From an uncultured Clostridia bacterium (GTDB lineage: Bacteria > Bacillota > Clostridia > TANB77 > CAG-508), in the NCBI GenBank assembly GCA_944388615.1, contig CALXJL010000086.1, positions 1 to 5,601 on the forward strand: a stretch of DNA of 5,601 nucleotides, in the 5' to 3' direction. The notes beneath the pieces are model-generated. The model had not been told where the DNA came from and ran no database searches. It was given only the letters and a program-made list of their open reading frames with translations. Below, piece by piece: positions 1-5,601 of the stretch; the first letter of the stretch is position 1; each line of letters opens with the position of its first letter. The position numbers and the translations under genes were made by a program.

Positions 1-39
1 TAATAATGTAGAATTAACTTTTAATCTTTTTAATATCAT
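1..39 (-). CDS. Start of a gene downstream of rel (5' fragment; possibly MBL-fold hydrolase)
   Basis: Only the first 13 codons are visible, reading MILKRLKVNSTLL with no stop before the window ends. The start is supported by a Shine-Dalgarno-like AAGGTGAG (positions 51-44) that overlaps the rel stop codon and lies about 4-6 nt before the ATG at 39. The gap to the rel stop is 10 nt, so the gene is almost certainly co-transcribed with rel and may be translationally coupled to it. The N-terminus (Met-Ile-Leu-Lys-Arg-Leu-x-Val) resembles the first beta strand of glyoxalase-II-like metallo-beta-lactamase-fold hydrolases, which often occur near rel in Clostridia. It does not look like the start of D-aminoacyl-tRNA deacylase (dtd), the gene after relA in Bacillus. 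That a gene begins here is fairly secure; its identity is a guess from 13 residues. Confidence 0.5.
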   Translation of the reverse strand, partial: MILKRLKVNSTLL

Positions 40-49
40 TTAACTCACC

Positions 50-2239
50 TTATTTTTTTCTTTTTACTTCATATACCCTATTAACTTTTCTAATAGCTGA
101 TTGTACCTTATTTAATTCCTCAATTCCGTCAACACTAACTGTTAATTCTAATATTGCAATTCTTTCTTTTGTTCGTGCATTTACTCCTTGTAATTTTACT
201 TTTGATTTAGATATTTCATTTATTACATCTGCTAATAGACCATTTCTATCATTAGCATAAACATCTATTTCAACACTATATGATGTATCTGATTCATTAT
301 ACCAATATACATCTATCATTCTGTTTCTTTCTTCAACAAGTTCTTTAACATTTACACAATCCTTTCTATGAACAGAAACTCCTCTTCCCCTTGTAATATA
401 TCCTACAATTTCATCTCCCGGAACAGGATTACAACATTTCGATAATTTAACTAAACAATTATCTATGCCTTTAACAACTACACCAGCTTGTGATGGCTTG
501 GTATTCATATGTTTTGTATTTACTAGTTCTTGTAATGTTTTTTCTATTTCCGCTTCTTTATGATCTTTTCTATATTCTTCTAATATTCTTGCAACAACTT
601 TAGATGGAGATATAGCACCAAATCCAACACTTGCATACATATCATCTATAGTATTAAACTTATATCTTTTCAATGCTGCATTTATATATTCAGACTTAAA
701 TATTTCATCATAACGCATTCCAATTCTTTTAATTTCTTTTTCTATAAGGTCTTTTCCTTTAGTTATATTTTCATTACGTTTGTTCTTTTTGAACCATTGT
801 TGAATTTTATTTTTAGCACCTGAACTTTTTACAAATTTTAGCCAATCCATACTAGGTCCTTTAGACTGATCAGATGTTATTATTTCAACAATATCTCCAT
901 TATGAAGATGTGTTATAATAGGCATCATTTTGCTATTTATTTTACATCCTGTCATATGATTTCCTATTTCTGCATGTATCATATATGCAAAATCAATTGG
1001 TGTTCCTCCTCTTGGTACAACTTTAATCTCTCCTTTTGGTGTAAATACATATACTTCATCTTCAAAAAGCTCTGTTTTCAGAGTTTTTAAAAATTCATCT
1101 GGATCTTGCATATCTTTTTGCCATTCTAATGTTTCTCTTAACCACGACAATTTATCTTCCTCAACTCTTACAGATGTTTTTTTGAATTTATTTGCCTCTT
1201 TATAAGCCCAATGAGCAGCTATACCAAATTCTGCTACTCTATGCATGTCCCATGTACGAACTTGTACTTCAAAAGGTGTTCCTTTTTCTCCTATTAGTGT
1301 TGTGTGTAAAGATTGATACATATTAGGTTTTGGTACTGCTATATAATCTTTAAATCTTCCTGGCATAGGATTGTATAATTCATGTACAATTCCTAGAACT
1401 GAATAACAATCAGGTACTGTATCAACTAAAATTCTAAGTGCAAATAAATCATATATTTGATCCAATGTTTTATTATCTCTTTGCATTTTTCTATATATAC
1501 TATATAAGTGTTTAGCTCTTCCAGTTATTTCTGCTTTAATTTTATGTTTTTTCAATTCTTGACTAATATTATCTTGAATTTTTTGTATAAATTCAAGCCT
1601 TTGGTTTCTTTTCTCATTTATTCCTTCAACAATTTCTTTGTATTCTTCTGGATATAAATATTTAAAAGCTAAATCCTCTAATTCCCATTTTACAGAATAC
1701 AATCCTAATCTATTGGCAAGTGGTGCATATAAATCCATAGTTTCTTTAGCATTTGCTATTTGTCTATCCCTAGAAAGATATTTTAATGTTCTCATATTAT
1801 GAAGTCTATCTGCTAACTTTATAAGTATTACTCTAATATCTTTTCCCATTGCAAGAAACATTTTTCTGTAATTCTCCACTTGTTGTTCTTCAACACTTGC
1901 ATATTTTAGTTTTTTAAGTTTTGTCATTCCATCAACTAATTCTGCTATTTCTGCTCCAAATTCTTTTTCTAACATATCTTTTGTTACTTCTGTATCTTCT
2001 ACTACATCGTGTAATAATGCAGCACATATTGTACTTTCATCTAATCCCAATGTTGACAATATATATGATACCTGTACAGGATGAATTATATATGGCTCTC
2101 CCGATTTTCTTAGTTGATCACCATGCTTTTCTTTAGCAAACTCATATGCACGTTTAATTAAATTAGTGTCTGATTTTCTATTATTTTTTTTCATTTGTAA
2201 TATTACTTCGTCAATAGTTGCTATTTTTACTTCAGACAT
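50..2239 (-). CDS. rel: Bifunctional (p)ppGpp synthetase/hydrolase Rel (RelA/SpoT homologue)
   Basis: This cytosolic, ribosome-associated enzyme makes (p)ppGpp from ATP and GDP/GTP during amino-acid starvation and hydrolyses it when starvation ends. It is 729 aa from the chosen start, the normal full length for the family. Domains in order: HD hydrolase (about 25-195) with H53, H77-D78, the VVED stretch and D144; synthetase (about 235-350) with D264, Y308 in the YQSLHT loop and E324 in FEVQVRT; TGS (about 393-455); a helical region; the zinc-finger/RIS-type region with C602-C603 (CCNP), H624 and C628; and a C-terminal ACT domain (about 653-729). The RFKD motif (295-298) is the RxKD form typical of bifunctional enzymes, not the ExDD of synthetase-only RelA. 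Both active sites look intact. An in-frame ATG at 2248 directly abuts the ribosome binding site, so the ATG at 2239 is preferred; that numbering also matches the known catalytic positions of streptococcal Rel. It follows recJ by 18 nt. Confidence 0.97.
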   Translation of the reverse strand: MSEVKIATIDEVILQMKKNNRKSDTNLIKRAYEFAKEKHGDQLRKSGEPYIIHPVQVSYILSTLGLDESTICAALLHDVVEDTEVTKDMLEKEFGAEIAELVDGMTKLKKLKYASVEEQQVENYRKMFLAMGKDIRVILIKLADRLHNMRTLKYLSRDRQIANAKETMDLYAPLANRLGLYSVKWELEDLAFKYLYPEEYKEIVEGINEKRNQRLEFIQKIQDNISQELKKHKIKAEITGRAKHLYSIYRKMQRDNKTLDQIYDLFALRILVDTVPDCYSVLGIVHELYNPMPGRFKDYIAVPKPNMYQSLHTTLIGEKGTPFEVQVRTWDMHRVAEFGIAAHWAYKEANKFKKTSVRVEEDKLSWLRETLEWQKDMQDPDEFLKTLKTELFEDEVYVFTPKGEIKVVPRGGTPIDFAYMIHAEIGNHMTGCKINSKMMPIITHLHNGDIVEIITSDQSKGPSMDWLKFVKSSGAKNKIQQWFKKNKRNENITKGKDLIEKEIKRIGMRYDEIFKSEYINAALKRYKFNTIDDMYASVGFGAISPSKVVARILEEYRKDHKEAEIEKTLQELVNTKHMNTKPSQAGVVVKGIDNCLVKLSKCCNPVPGDEIVGYITRGRGVSVHRKDCVNVKELVEERNRMIDVYWYNESDTSYSVEIDVYANDRNGLLADVINEISKSKVKLQGVNARTKERIAILELTVSVDGIEELNKVQSAIRKVNRVYEVKRKK

Positions 2240-2248
2240 CCATATCAT

Positions 2249-2256
2249 CCCCTTTT
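2249..2256 (-). promoter_or_regulatory. Ribosome binding site that sets the rel start
   Basis: The minus strand reads AAAAGGGG immediately before the in-frame ATG at 2248, leaving no spacer for that codon. The next in-frame ATG, at 2239, has a 9-nt spacer, which is workable. The site lies within a few bases of the recJ stop codon (2260-2258), so ribosomes finishing recJ could reinitiate on rel. Confidence 0.65.
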
Positions 2257-2257
2257 A

Positions 2258-3943
2258 TTAGTAAGATTTTCGTATATCTTTAAGATTTATTTGTATATTT
2301 TCGTTTCCATTAAAATTATTTATTTCCAATGTTCCAACAACATCTACTTTATCACCTATTAAATATTCATTTACTAAATATCCCAAATTAAATCCTATTA
2401 CTTCAATTAAGAAATTATCATCTTTTAAGGTTAATTTAAGATGCTTTCCTTCTGTTAATGCTCTAATTGCAACAATTTTAAGATTTTTGTATAAAAATAT
2501 AGGTCTTTTATTTCCTTCTCCAAATGGTTCTAGTTTTTCTAATTCTTTTATTGCCTCAATACTTATATCTTTTGCTGTAATTTCATTATCTATATTTAAT
2601 ATTGGCACTATTTCTTCAATTTTAGAATTTAATGCATATTCTTCAAATTGATCTTTAAATTTATTAAAATTATCCTTATTAAGGCTAACCCCAACTGCCA
2701 TTTCATGTCCGCCAAATTTAGATAAGTATTGATCACATTTGCTTAGTGCTTCATGTAAGTCAAATCCCGGTATACTTCTTCCTGATCCCTTACCTTCTTC
2801 TCCTTCAAAACATATTAAAATGCTTGGTTTGAAATATTGTTCTGTTATTTTAGAAGCTACTATTCCTATTACACCATGATGCCAGTTTTCTTTTCCTAAT
2901 ATTATTACTGGTTGATTTTCTTTAGATTCTTCTATCATTTCAACTACTTCAGAAAATATATTTTTCTCTGTTTCTTGCCTTATTTTATTAAATTCATTAA
3001 GTCTTTCACAAATCTTATGAGCTGATTCTAAATCTTCTGTCAAAAATAAATTTAATGCTTCTTCTTGATGCCCCATCCTTCCACATGCATTTATTCTAGG
3101 AGCTACTCCAAAAGATATAGCTGTTGAATCTATATTTTTATATCCTATTGTTTCTAATAATGTTTGCAAACCTATATTTTTTGTTTGTGCCACTAATTTC
3201 AATCCTAATTTAGTTATTACTCTGTTTTCACTCACTAATGGAACAATATCAGATATAGTTCCAATACATACAATATCTAAGTATTTTAAATATTCCTTTT
3301 CATCTAATTCTAGTTTAATACTAATTGCTTGTATTAATTTAAATACAACTCCAACTCCTGCCAATTGATTAAATGGATATTTATTATCTTTTCTTTTTGC
3401 ATCAACAACTGCTAAAGTTTTTGGAAGAGTTTCTACAGGTTCATGATGATCAGTAACTATTACATCCATACCTAATTCTACTGCAAATTCAACTTCTTCT
3501 ATCGCAGAAATACCACAATCTACAGTTATCATTAATTTATATTCTTTATCTGCTATTGCTTGAATGGCTTTTTTATTTAAACCATATCCTTCATTTAATC
3601 TATTTGGAATATATTCATGAACTTTTAATCCTCTATCTTCTAAAAATTTTTTTAGTACTGTTATACTTGTAATTCCATCTACATCATAATCTCCATAAAT
3701 TATTACTTTTTCATTATTATTTATTGCCTCAATTATTCTGTCTACAGCAATTTCCATATCTGGCATTAAAAAAGGATCATAAAAATCATTCCTTTTAGGA
3801 TTAAGAAATTTATCTATTTCCTTTTTGTCTGTTATATTTTTATTTAATAATATTGTTGCTAATAAAGTGGATAAATTATTCTCTTTTGCAAAAATATCTC
3901 TTTTTTCTATATCTGTTTTAAAACATTCCCATTTTTTCTTCAT
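2258..3943 (-). CDS. recJ: Single-stranded-DNA-specific 5'-3' exonuclease RecJ
   Basis: RecJ degrades single-stranded DNA 5' to 3' in recombinational repair, mismatch repair and processing of stalled forks. The 561-aa product shows the complete DHH/DHHA1 core: DYDVDG (85-90), VDCG (141-144), the signature DHH (165-167), and SD with its conserved aspartate at 232, which together form the divalent-metal site. APRINACGRMG (281-291) follows. The DHHA1 part carries NWHHGVIGIVASK (353-365), GSGRS (386-390) and the GGH near 411-413. A beta-rich OB-fold-like C-terminus follows (about 445-561). The length is close to E. coli RecJ (577 aa); it lacks the long extra C-terminal domain of Bacillus RecJ (about 786 aa). 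The ATG has an AGGAG (3954-3950) 6 nt upstream and a good promoter 30-60 nt upstream. It is the first gene of the recJ-rel operon. All visible catalytic residues are intact. Confidence 0.97.
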   Translation of the reverse strand: MKKKWECFKTDIEKRDIFAKENNLSTLLATILLNKNITDKKEIDKFLNPKRNDFYDPFLMPDMEIAVDRIIEAINNNEKVIIYGDYDVDGITSITVLKKFLEDRGLKVHEYIPNRLNEGYGLNKKAIQAIADKEYKLMITVDCGISAIEEVEFAVELGMDVIVTDHHEPVETLPKTLAVVDAKRKDNKYPFNQLAGVGVVFKLIQAISIKLELDEKEYLKYLDIVCIGTISDIVPLVSENRVITKLGLKLVAQTKNIGLQTLLETIGYKNIDSTAISFGVAPRINACGRMGHQEEALNLFLTEDLESAHKICERLNEFNKIRQETEKNIFSEVVEMIEESKENQPVIILGKENWHHGVIGIVASKITEQYFKPSILICFEGEEGKGSGRSIPGFDLHEALSKCDQYLSKFGGHEMAVGVSLNKDNFNKFKDQFEEYALNSKIEEIVPILNIDNEITAKDISIEAIKELEKLEPFGEGNKRPIFLYKNLKIVAIRALTEGKHLKLTLKDDNFLIEVIGFNLGYLVNEYLIGDKVDVVGTLEINNFNGNENIQINLKDIRKSY

Positions 3944-3975
3944 TTTTTTCTCCTAATATTTGGTCTTTGTTCAAT

Positions 3976-4004
3976 ATAATATATTATTACTCTTAGTAAG
4001 TCAA
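3976..4004 (-). promoter_or_regulatory. Predicted sigma-A-type promoter of the recJ-rel operon
   Basis: The minus strand carries TTGACT (4004-3999), a 17-nt spacer, and TATTAT (3981-3976). Each hexamer matches its consensus at five of six bases and the spacing is optimal. Transcription would start near 3969, giving a leader of about 26 nt that holds the AGGAG of recJ. The promoter lies just downstream of the hairpin at 4029-4068, as expected for an independent unit. AT-rich DNA yields chance -10 matches, but the GC-containing -35 at exact spacing makes this one credible. Confidence 0.65.
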
Positions 4005-4028
4005 GAAGAAATATTTAATGATGGTATG

Positions 4029-4068
4029 TATAAAAGCGCCTATTATATTAGAATATGGCGCTTTTATA
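4029..4068 (-). terminator. Hairpin terminator after the metallopeptidase gene
   Basis: A perfect 12-bp inverted repeat, TATAAAAGCGCC (4029-4040) and GGCGCTTTTATA (4057-4068), encloses a 16-nt interior. Four more pairs can form inside it with one bulged base (4041-4044 with 4052-4055), leaving a 7-nt loop. The GC-rich core stands out in this AT-rich DNA. It starts 14 nt beyond the metallopeptidase stop. On the minus strand the GC core is followed by TTTTATA, a short U-tract. The near-symmetry means it could act in both directions, but no plus-strand gene is present to need that. Confidence 0.7.
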
Positions 4069-4082
4069 TTTATATCTGTACA

Positions 4083-4784
4083 CTAATAAGCTACAAAAAC
4101 AGCTATAATTGCATATATAAGTACTTTTATAATACAATTTTTAAATAATTCATACTGTACTGTTTTTATTCCTAAATCATTCATTTTATTGTATTTTTTA
4201 TTTATTCTATCTATTTCATCTTTTTTTAATATATTACTTTTATTCATATAATCATTAGCAAGATATTCTGCTTTTGTCATAGCCTCTGTTTCCAAGCCAG
4301 AACGAACAAAATAATATACAAATCCCAATAACATCAATATTGTAATTTGTAACATATGATTGTTTATTACTTTTACACCTGTTAAAATGGTTACTAGAAT
4401 CCAATAAAGAATATATATGTTTGAAAATATAAAATTAAACAATAATATTTTTCTATTTTGAATAGAATGTAAACATTCATGAGCTATTGTTTGAATCCTT
4501 GTAAAACTATCTTTTATATTTGCTATAAATATTGTATTTGTTAGTGCTATATATAAACTAGCTTGTTTTACACTGCTTTTATCTTCTTTAATATTTACAT
4601 TTTTATTATTTAACATTTTTAAATATTCTTCGCAAATCACCCTATTTCCTGGCAGTTTTTTGGTTATTTCATCTAATTCTTTATCACTTGCTATTTGTAT
4701 GAGTTTTTTCTTATTTATTTCAAATACTATATATAATGTAAAGATTGAAATAATACATATAATTATTACTATTACTAATTCCAT
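4083..4784 (-). CDS. Membrane-bound HExxH zinc metallopeptidase, YugP-like (putative)
   Basis: The 233-aa product has a hydrophobic N-terminal segment (about 2-21), a soluble charged stretch, HECLH at 102-106 followed by SIQ, two hydrophobic segments (about 114-136 and 144-161), and a final one at the C-terminus (about 216-232). HExxH supplies two zinc-binding histidines and the catalytic glutamate. E165 or E167 in the LETEAMTKAEYLA stretch is the likely third ligand. This architecture and length match the YugP / Zn_peptidase_2 family, where HEVGHAIQ is usual; here Gly is replaced by Leu and Val by Cys, so the assignment is to a divergent member. The physiological substrate of this family is unknown to me. 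The start has a perfect AGGAGG (4795-4790) 5 nt upstream. Gaps of 126 and 139 nt with hairpins on both sides suggest a single-gene transcript. Other HExxH membrane families such as M48 are possible alternatives. Confidence 0.72.
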   Translation of the reverse strand: MELVIVIIICIISIFTLYIVFEINKKKLIQIASDKELDEITKKLPGNRVICEEYLKMLNNKNVNIKEDKSSVKQASLYIALTNTIFIANIKDSFTRIQTIAHECLHSIQNRKILLFNFIFSNIYILYWILVTILTGVKVINNHMLQITILMLLGFVYYFVRSGLETEAMTKAEYLANDYMNKSNILKKDEIDRINKKYNKMNDLGIKTVQYELFKNCIIKVLIYAIIAVFVAY

Positions 4785-4814
4785 AATTTCCTCCTAGTTT
4801 AAAATTTAACATTT

Positions 4815-4842
4815 CTTATATTTTAAGAGGTGTATAAGTAAA
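4815..4842 (-). promoter_or_regulatory. Possible promoter of the metallopeptidase gene
   Basis: The minus strand has TTTACT (4842-4837, four of six to consensus), a 16-nt spacer, and TATAAG (4820-4815, five of six). Transcription would start near 4808, about 24 nt before the ATG. The -35 hexamer coincides exactly with the 6-nt centre of the palindrome at 4825-4854. The match is modest and AT-rich sequence gives false positives, so this is tentative. Confidence 0.35.
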
Positions 4843-4854
4843 TATACACCTCTT
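4825..4854. repeat. Perfect 12-bp inverted repeat (operator or hairpin)
   Basis: AAGAGGTGTATA (4825-4836) and TATACACCTCTT (4843-4854) are exact reverse complements around a 6-nt centre. Flanking TTTT (4821-4824) and AAAA (4857-4860) could extend the stem across a 2-nt bulge. It lies 57 nt beyond the stop of the YlbF-family gene and 40 nt before the peptidase ATG. On the minus strand the stem is followed by AAAATATAAG and not a U-run, so it is not a standard intrinsic terminator for the upstream operon. It could be a weak terminator, an mRNA 3'-end stabiliser, or a dyad operator over the possible peptidase promoter. Confidence 0.7.
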
Positions 4855-4910
4855 CTAAAAGTTAATTATTCTAAACCAGTTGATTTCAAATTTTATTCTA
4901 AAAATTACGT

Positions 4911-5243
4911 TTATAATACATCTTTTACACTTTCTGCAATAATTTTATTTATATCTGCTAATAGCATATTAAATTTTACTTCTTTTTCAAAATATTCTTT
5001 TATTTGTTCGTTTTGAATTAGTTCTTTATACATTTCTTCTAATTCTTTTGTTTTTGTTTCTTTTTCTTCTACTCCTTGCATCTGAGATATTTGTATTAAA
5101 TATCTATTTTTTTCAAATTGATCTACTTGTTCCTTTAAATATGAATTAGAATTAATAATTTCCTTTAATTCCTTATATTTTAAATACTCTTCTGATCTTC
5201 TTATTTCTAGTGCTAATTTATTAGCTGTATCATATATTTCCAT
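4911..5243 (-). CDS. YlbF/YheA-family (Com_YlbF) helical protein
   Basis: The 110-aa protein is almost wholly alpha-helical and charged, with no signal peptide or membrane segment, so it should be cytosolic. It fits the Com_YlbF family in length and pattern: an N-terminal helix AxxLALEIRxSEEY (7-20), YKELKEII (23-30), a middle helix around LKEQVDQFEKNR (36-47), and the family-typical end EVKFNMLLADINKII (88-102). In Bacillus subtilis the relatives YlbF and YmcA form, with YaaT, a complex that modulates RNase Y and affects competence, sporulation and biofilms; YheA is a less studied paralogue. This protein has no cysteine at all, so it cannot supply the Fe-S ligands reported for that complex and is better described as YheA-like. 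Its ATG has AAAGGA (5255-5250) 6 nt upstream and lies 19 nt after the glycosyltransferase stop, indicating one operon. Confidence 0.85.
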   Translation of the reverse strand: MEIYDTANKLALEIRRSEEYLKYKELKEIINSNSYLKEQVDQFEKNRYLIQISQMQGVEEKETKTKELEEMYKELIQNEQIKEYFEKEVKFNMLLADINKIIAESVKDVL

Positions 5244-5262
5244 TCATTTTCCTTTCTTCAAC

Positions 5263-5601
5263 TTAAGCATATGCATGGCGTTTTTTAAAGTTTAGCAATT
5301 TAGTAATTTCTTTATCATTATTTTTTGCTTTAGAAGTTTTATTTGCTTTTTCTTGTTCTAATTGTTTAATTTGTCTTTCTGCCATTGTTTGACATATTGC
5401 TTTTTGATATACAAAATGTGTATCTTGTGCAATTTTATTCCAATTATATAATTCTTTAACTTTTGCTTTTGCTTTTTTAGAAACATTTGCACATAGTTGA
5501 GGATTAAGTAATAACGCTAATACTGAATCAGCAATTGAATTTGCATTTCCTGCATAGCTCTTCATTCCGTCTTCTCCATGAGTTATTATCTCATCTAATC
5601 C
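5263..5601 (-). CDS. GT4-family glycosyltransferase, C-terminal fragment (runs off the window)
   Basis: The frame is open to the window edge: 112 residues are visible, beginning GLDEIITHGEDGMKSYAG. The ATG at 5565 lies inside this conserved stretch and is not the start. The pattern is that of the C-terminal Rossmann domain of GT-B retaining glycosyltransferases (group 1, GT4): a G-(G)-L-x-E-I-I nucleotide-sugar-site loop, G-x-D-G, an ANSIADSVLALLLNP helix, and a late VKELYNWNKIAQDT helix crossing back. Such enzymes transfer sugar from an NDP-sugar to a glycan, lipid or other acceptor; the substrate cannot be read from this fragment. The catalytic EX7E region is outside the window. After the domain (about residue 75 of the visible part) comes a charged, Lys/Glu/Gln-rich tail ending KKRHAYA, without membrane segments. 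The YlbF-family gene follows 19 nt downstream. Confidence 0.85.
   Translation of the reverse strand, partial: GLDEIITHGEDGMKSYAGNANSIADSVLALLLNPQLCANVSKKAKAKVKELYNWNKIAQDTHFVYQKAICQTMAERQIKQLEQEKANKTSKAKNNDKEITKLLNFKKRHAYA

Noticed and set aside
902..1090. A 62-codon open frame on the plus strand
   Set aside because: It is antisense to the conserved TGS and linker region of rel, with a Cys/Phe/Tyr-rich composition typical of shadow frames in AT-rich DNA and no ribosome binding site of note.
1921..2136. A 71-codon leucine-rich open frame on the plus strand that looks like a membrane protein
   Set aside because: It lies opposite the HD domain of rel; its Leu-rich content is the reverse complement of Lys/Glu-rich helices, so the membrane-like look is an artefact.
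3944..4082. A riboswitch, T-box or small RNA between the peptidase gene and recJ
   Set aside because: The predicted recJ leader is only about 26 nt, and the rest of the gap is accounted for by the terminator hairpin and promoter. No conserved RNA motif is visible.
3960..4148. A 62-codon plus-strand open frame crossing the recJ-peptidase intergenic region
   Set aside because: It runs through the recJ promoter and the terminator hairpin and ends inside the peptidase gene on the other strand. It has no credible ribosome binding site and a composition unlike the real genes.
4861..4889. A TTGAAA (4889-4884) as an alternative -35 for the peptidase gene
   Set aside because: At 16-17 nt spacing the -10 candidates match only three of six consensus bases.
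1..5601. Mobile elements, CRISPR arrays, tRNA/rRNA genes or a defence or toxin-antitoxin system
   Set aside because: I saw no spaced direct repeats, transposase frames, terminal inverted repeats or tRNA-like cloverleaf in the short gaps. Nearly all sequence is accounted for by co-oriented housekeeping genes.

Overview
The window is a gene-dense, very AT-rich (low-GC) stretch of bacterial chromosome. All genes lie on the minus strand, so transcription runs from high to low coordinates. The AT-biased codons, strong AGGAGG-type ribosome binding sites, a YlbF-family protein, a RelSeq-like bifunctional Rel and the recJ-rel order all point to a low-GC Firmicute, probably of the Clostridia. TGG encodes the tryptophans at conserved positions of Rel, so nothing suggests the mollicute genetic code. 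The species cannot be named from the sequence.

Layout in transcription order. (1) 5601-5263 is the C-terminal end of a GT4-type glycosyltransferase that enters from outside the window. (2) 5243-4911 is a YlbF/YheA-family helical protein, starting 19 nt after the glycosyltransferase stop and probably in the same operon. (3) 4910-4785 is an intergenic stretch with a perfect 12-bp palindrome that overlaps a possible promoter. (4) 4784-4083 is a membrane-embedded HExxH metallopeptidase resembling the YugP family, apparently its own transcription unit. (5) 4082-3944 holds a strong GC-cored hairpin, probably the terminator of the peptidase gene, followed by a good sigma-A-like promoter for recJ. 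(6) 3943-2258 is recJ, the single-strand DNA exonuclease. (7) 2239-50 is rel, the bifunctional (p)ppGpp synthetase/hydrolase, 18 nt after recJ. (8) 39-1 holds the first 13 codons of another gene 10 nt after rel, which leaves the window; a metallo-beta-lactamase-fold hydrolase is the best guess.

The functional core is the recJ-rel-(next gene) operon, which links DNA repair with the stringent response. In Bacillus subtilis apt sits between recJ and relA, and dtd follows relA; here apt is absent and the start of the following gene does not look like dtd. The rest is ordinary conserved housekeeping sequence. I found no convincing sign of a new multi-gene system. The least characterised parts are the divergent peptidase and the palindrome in front of it.
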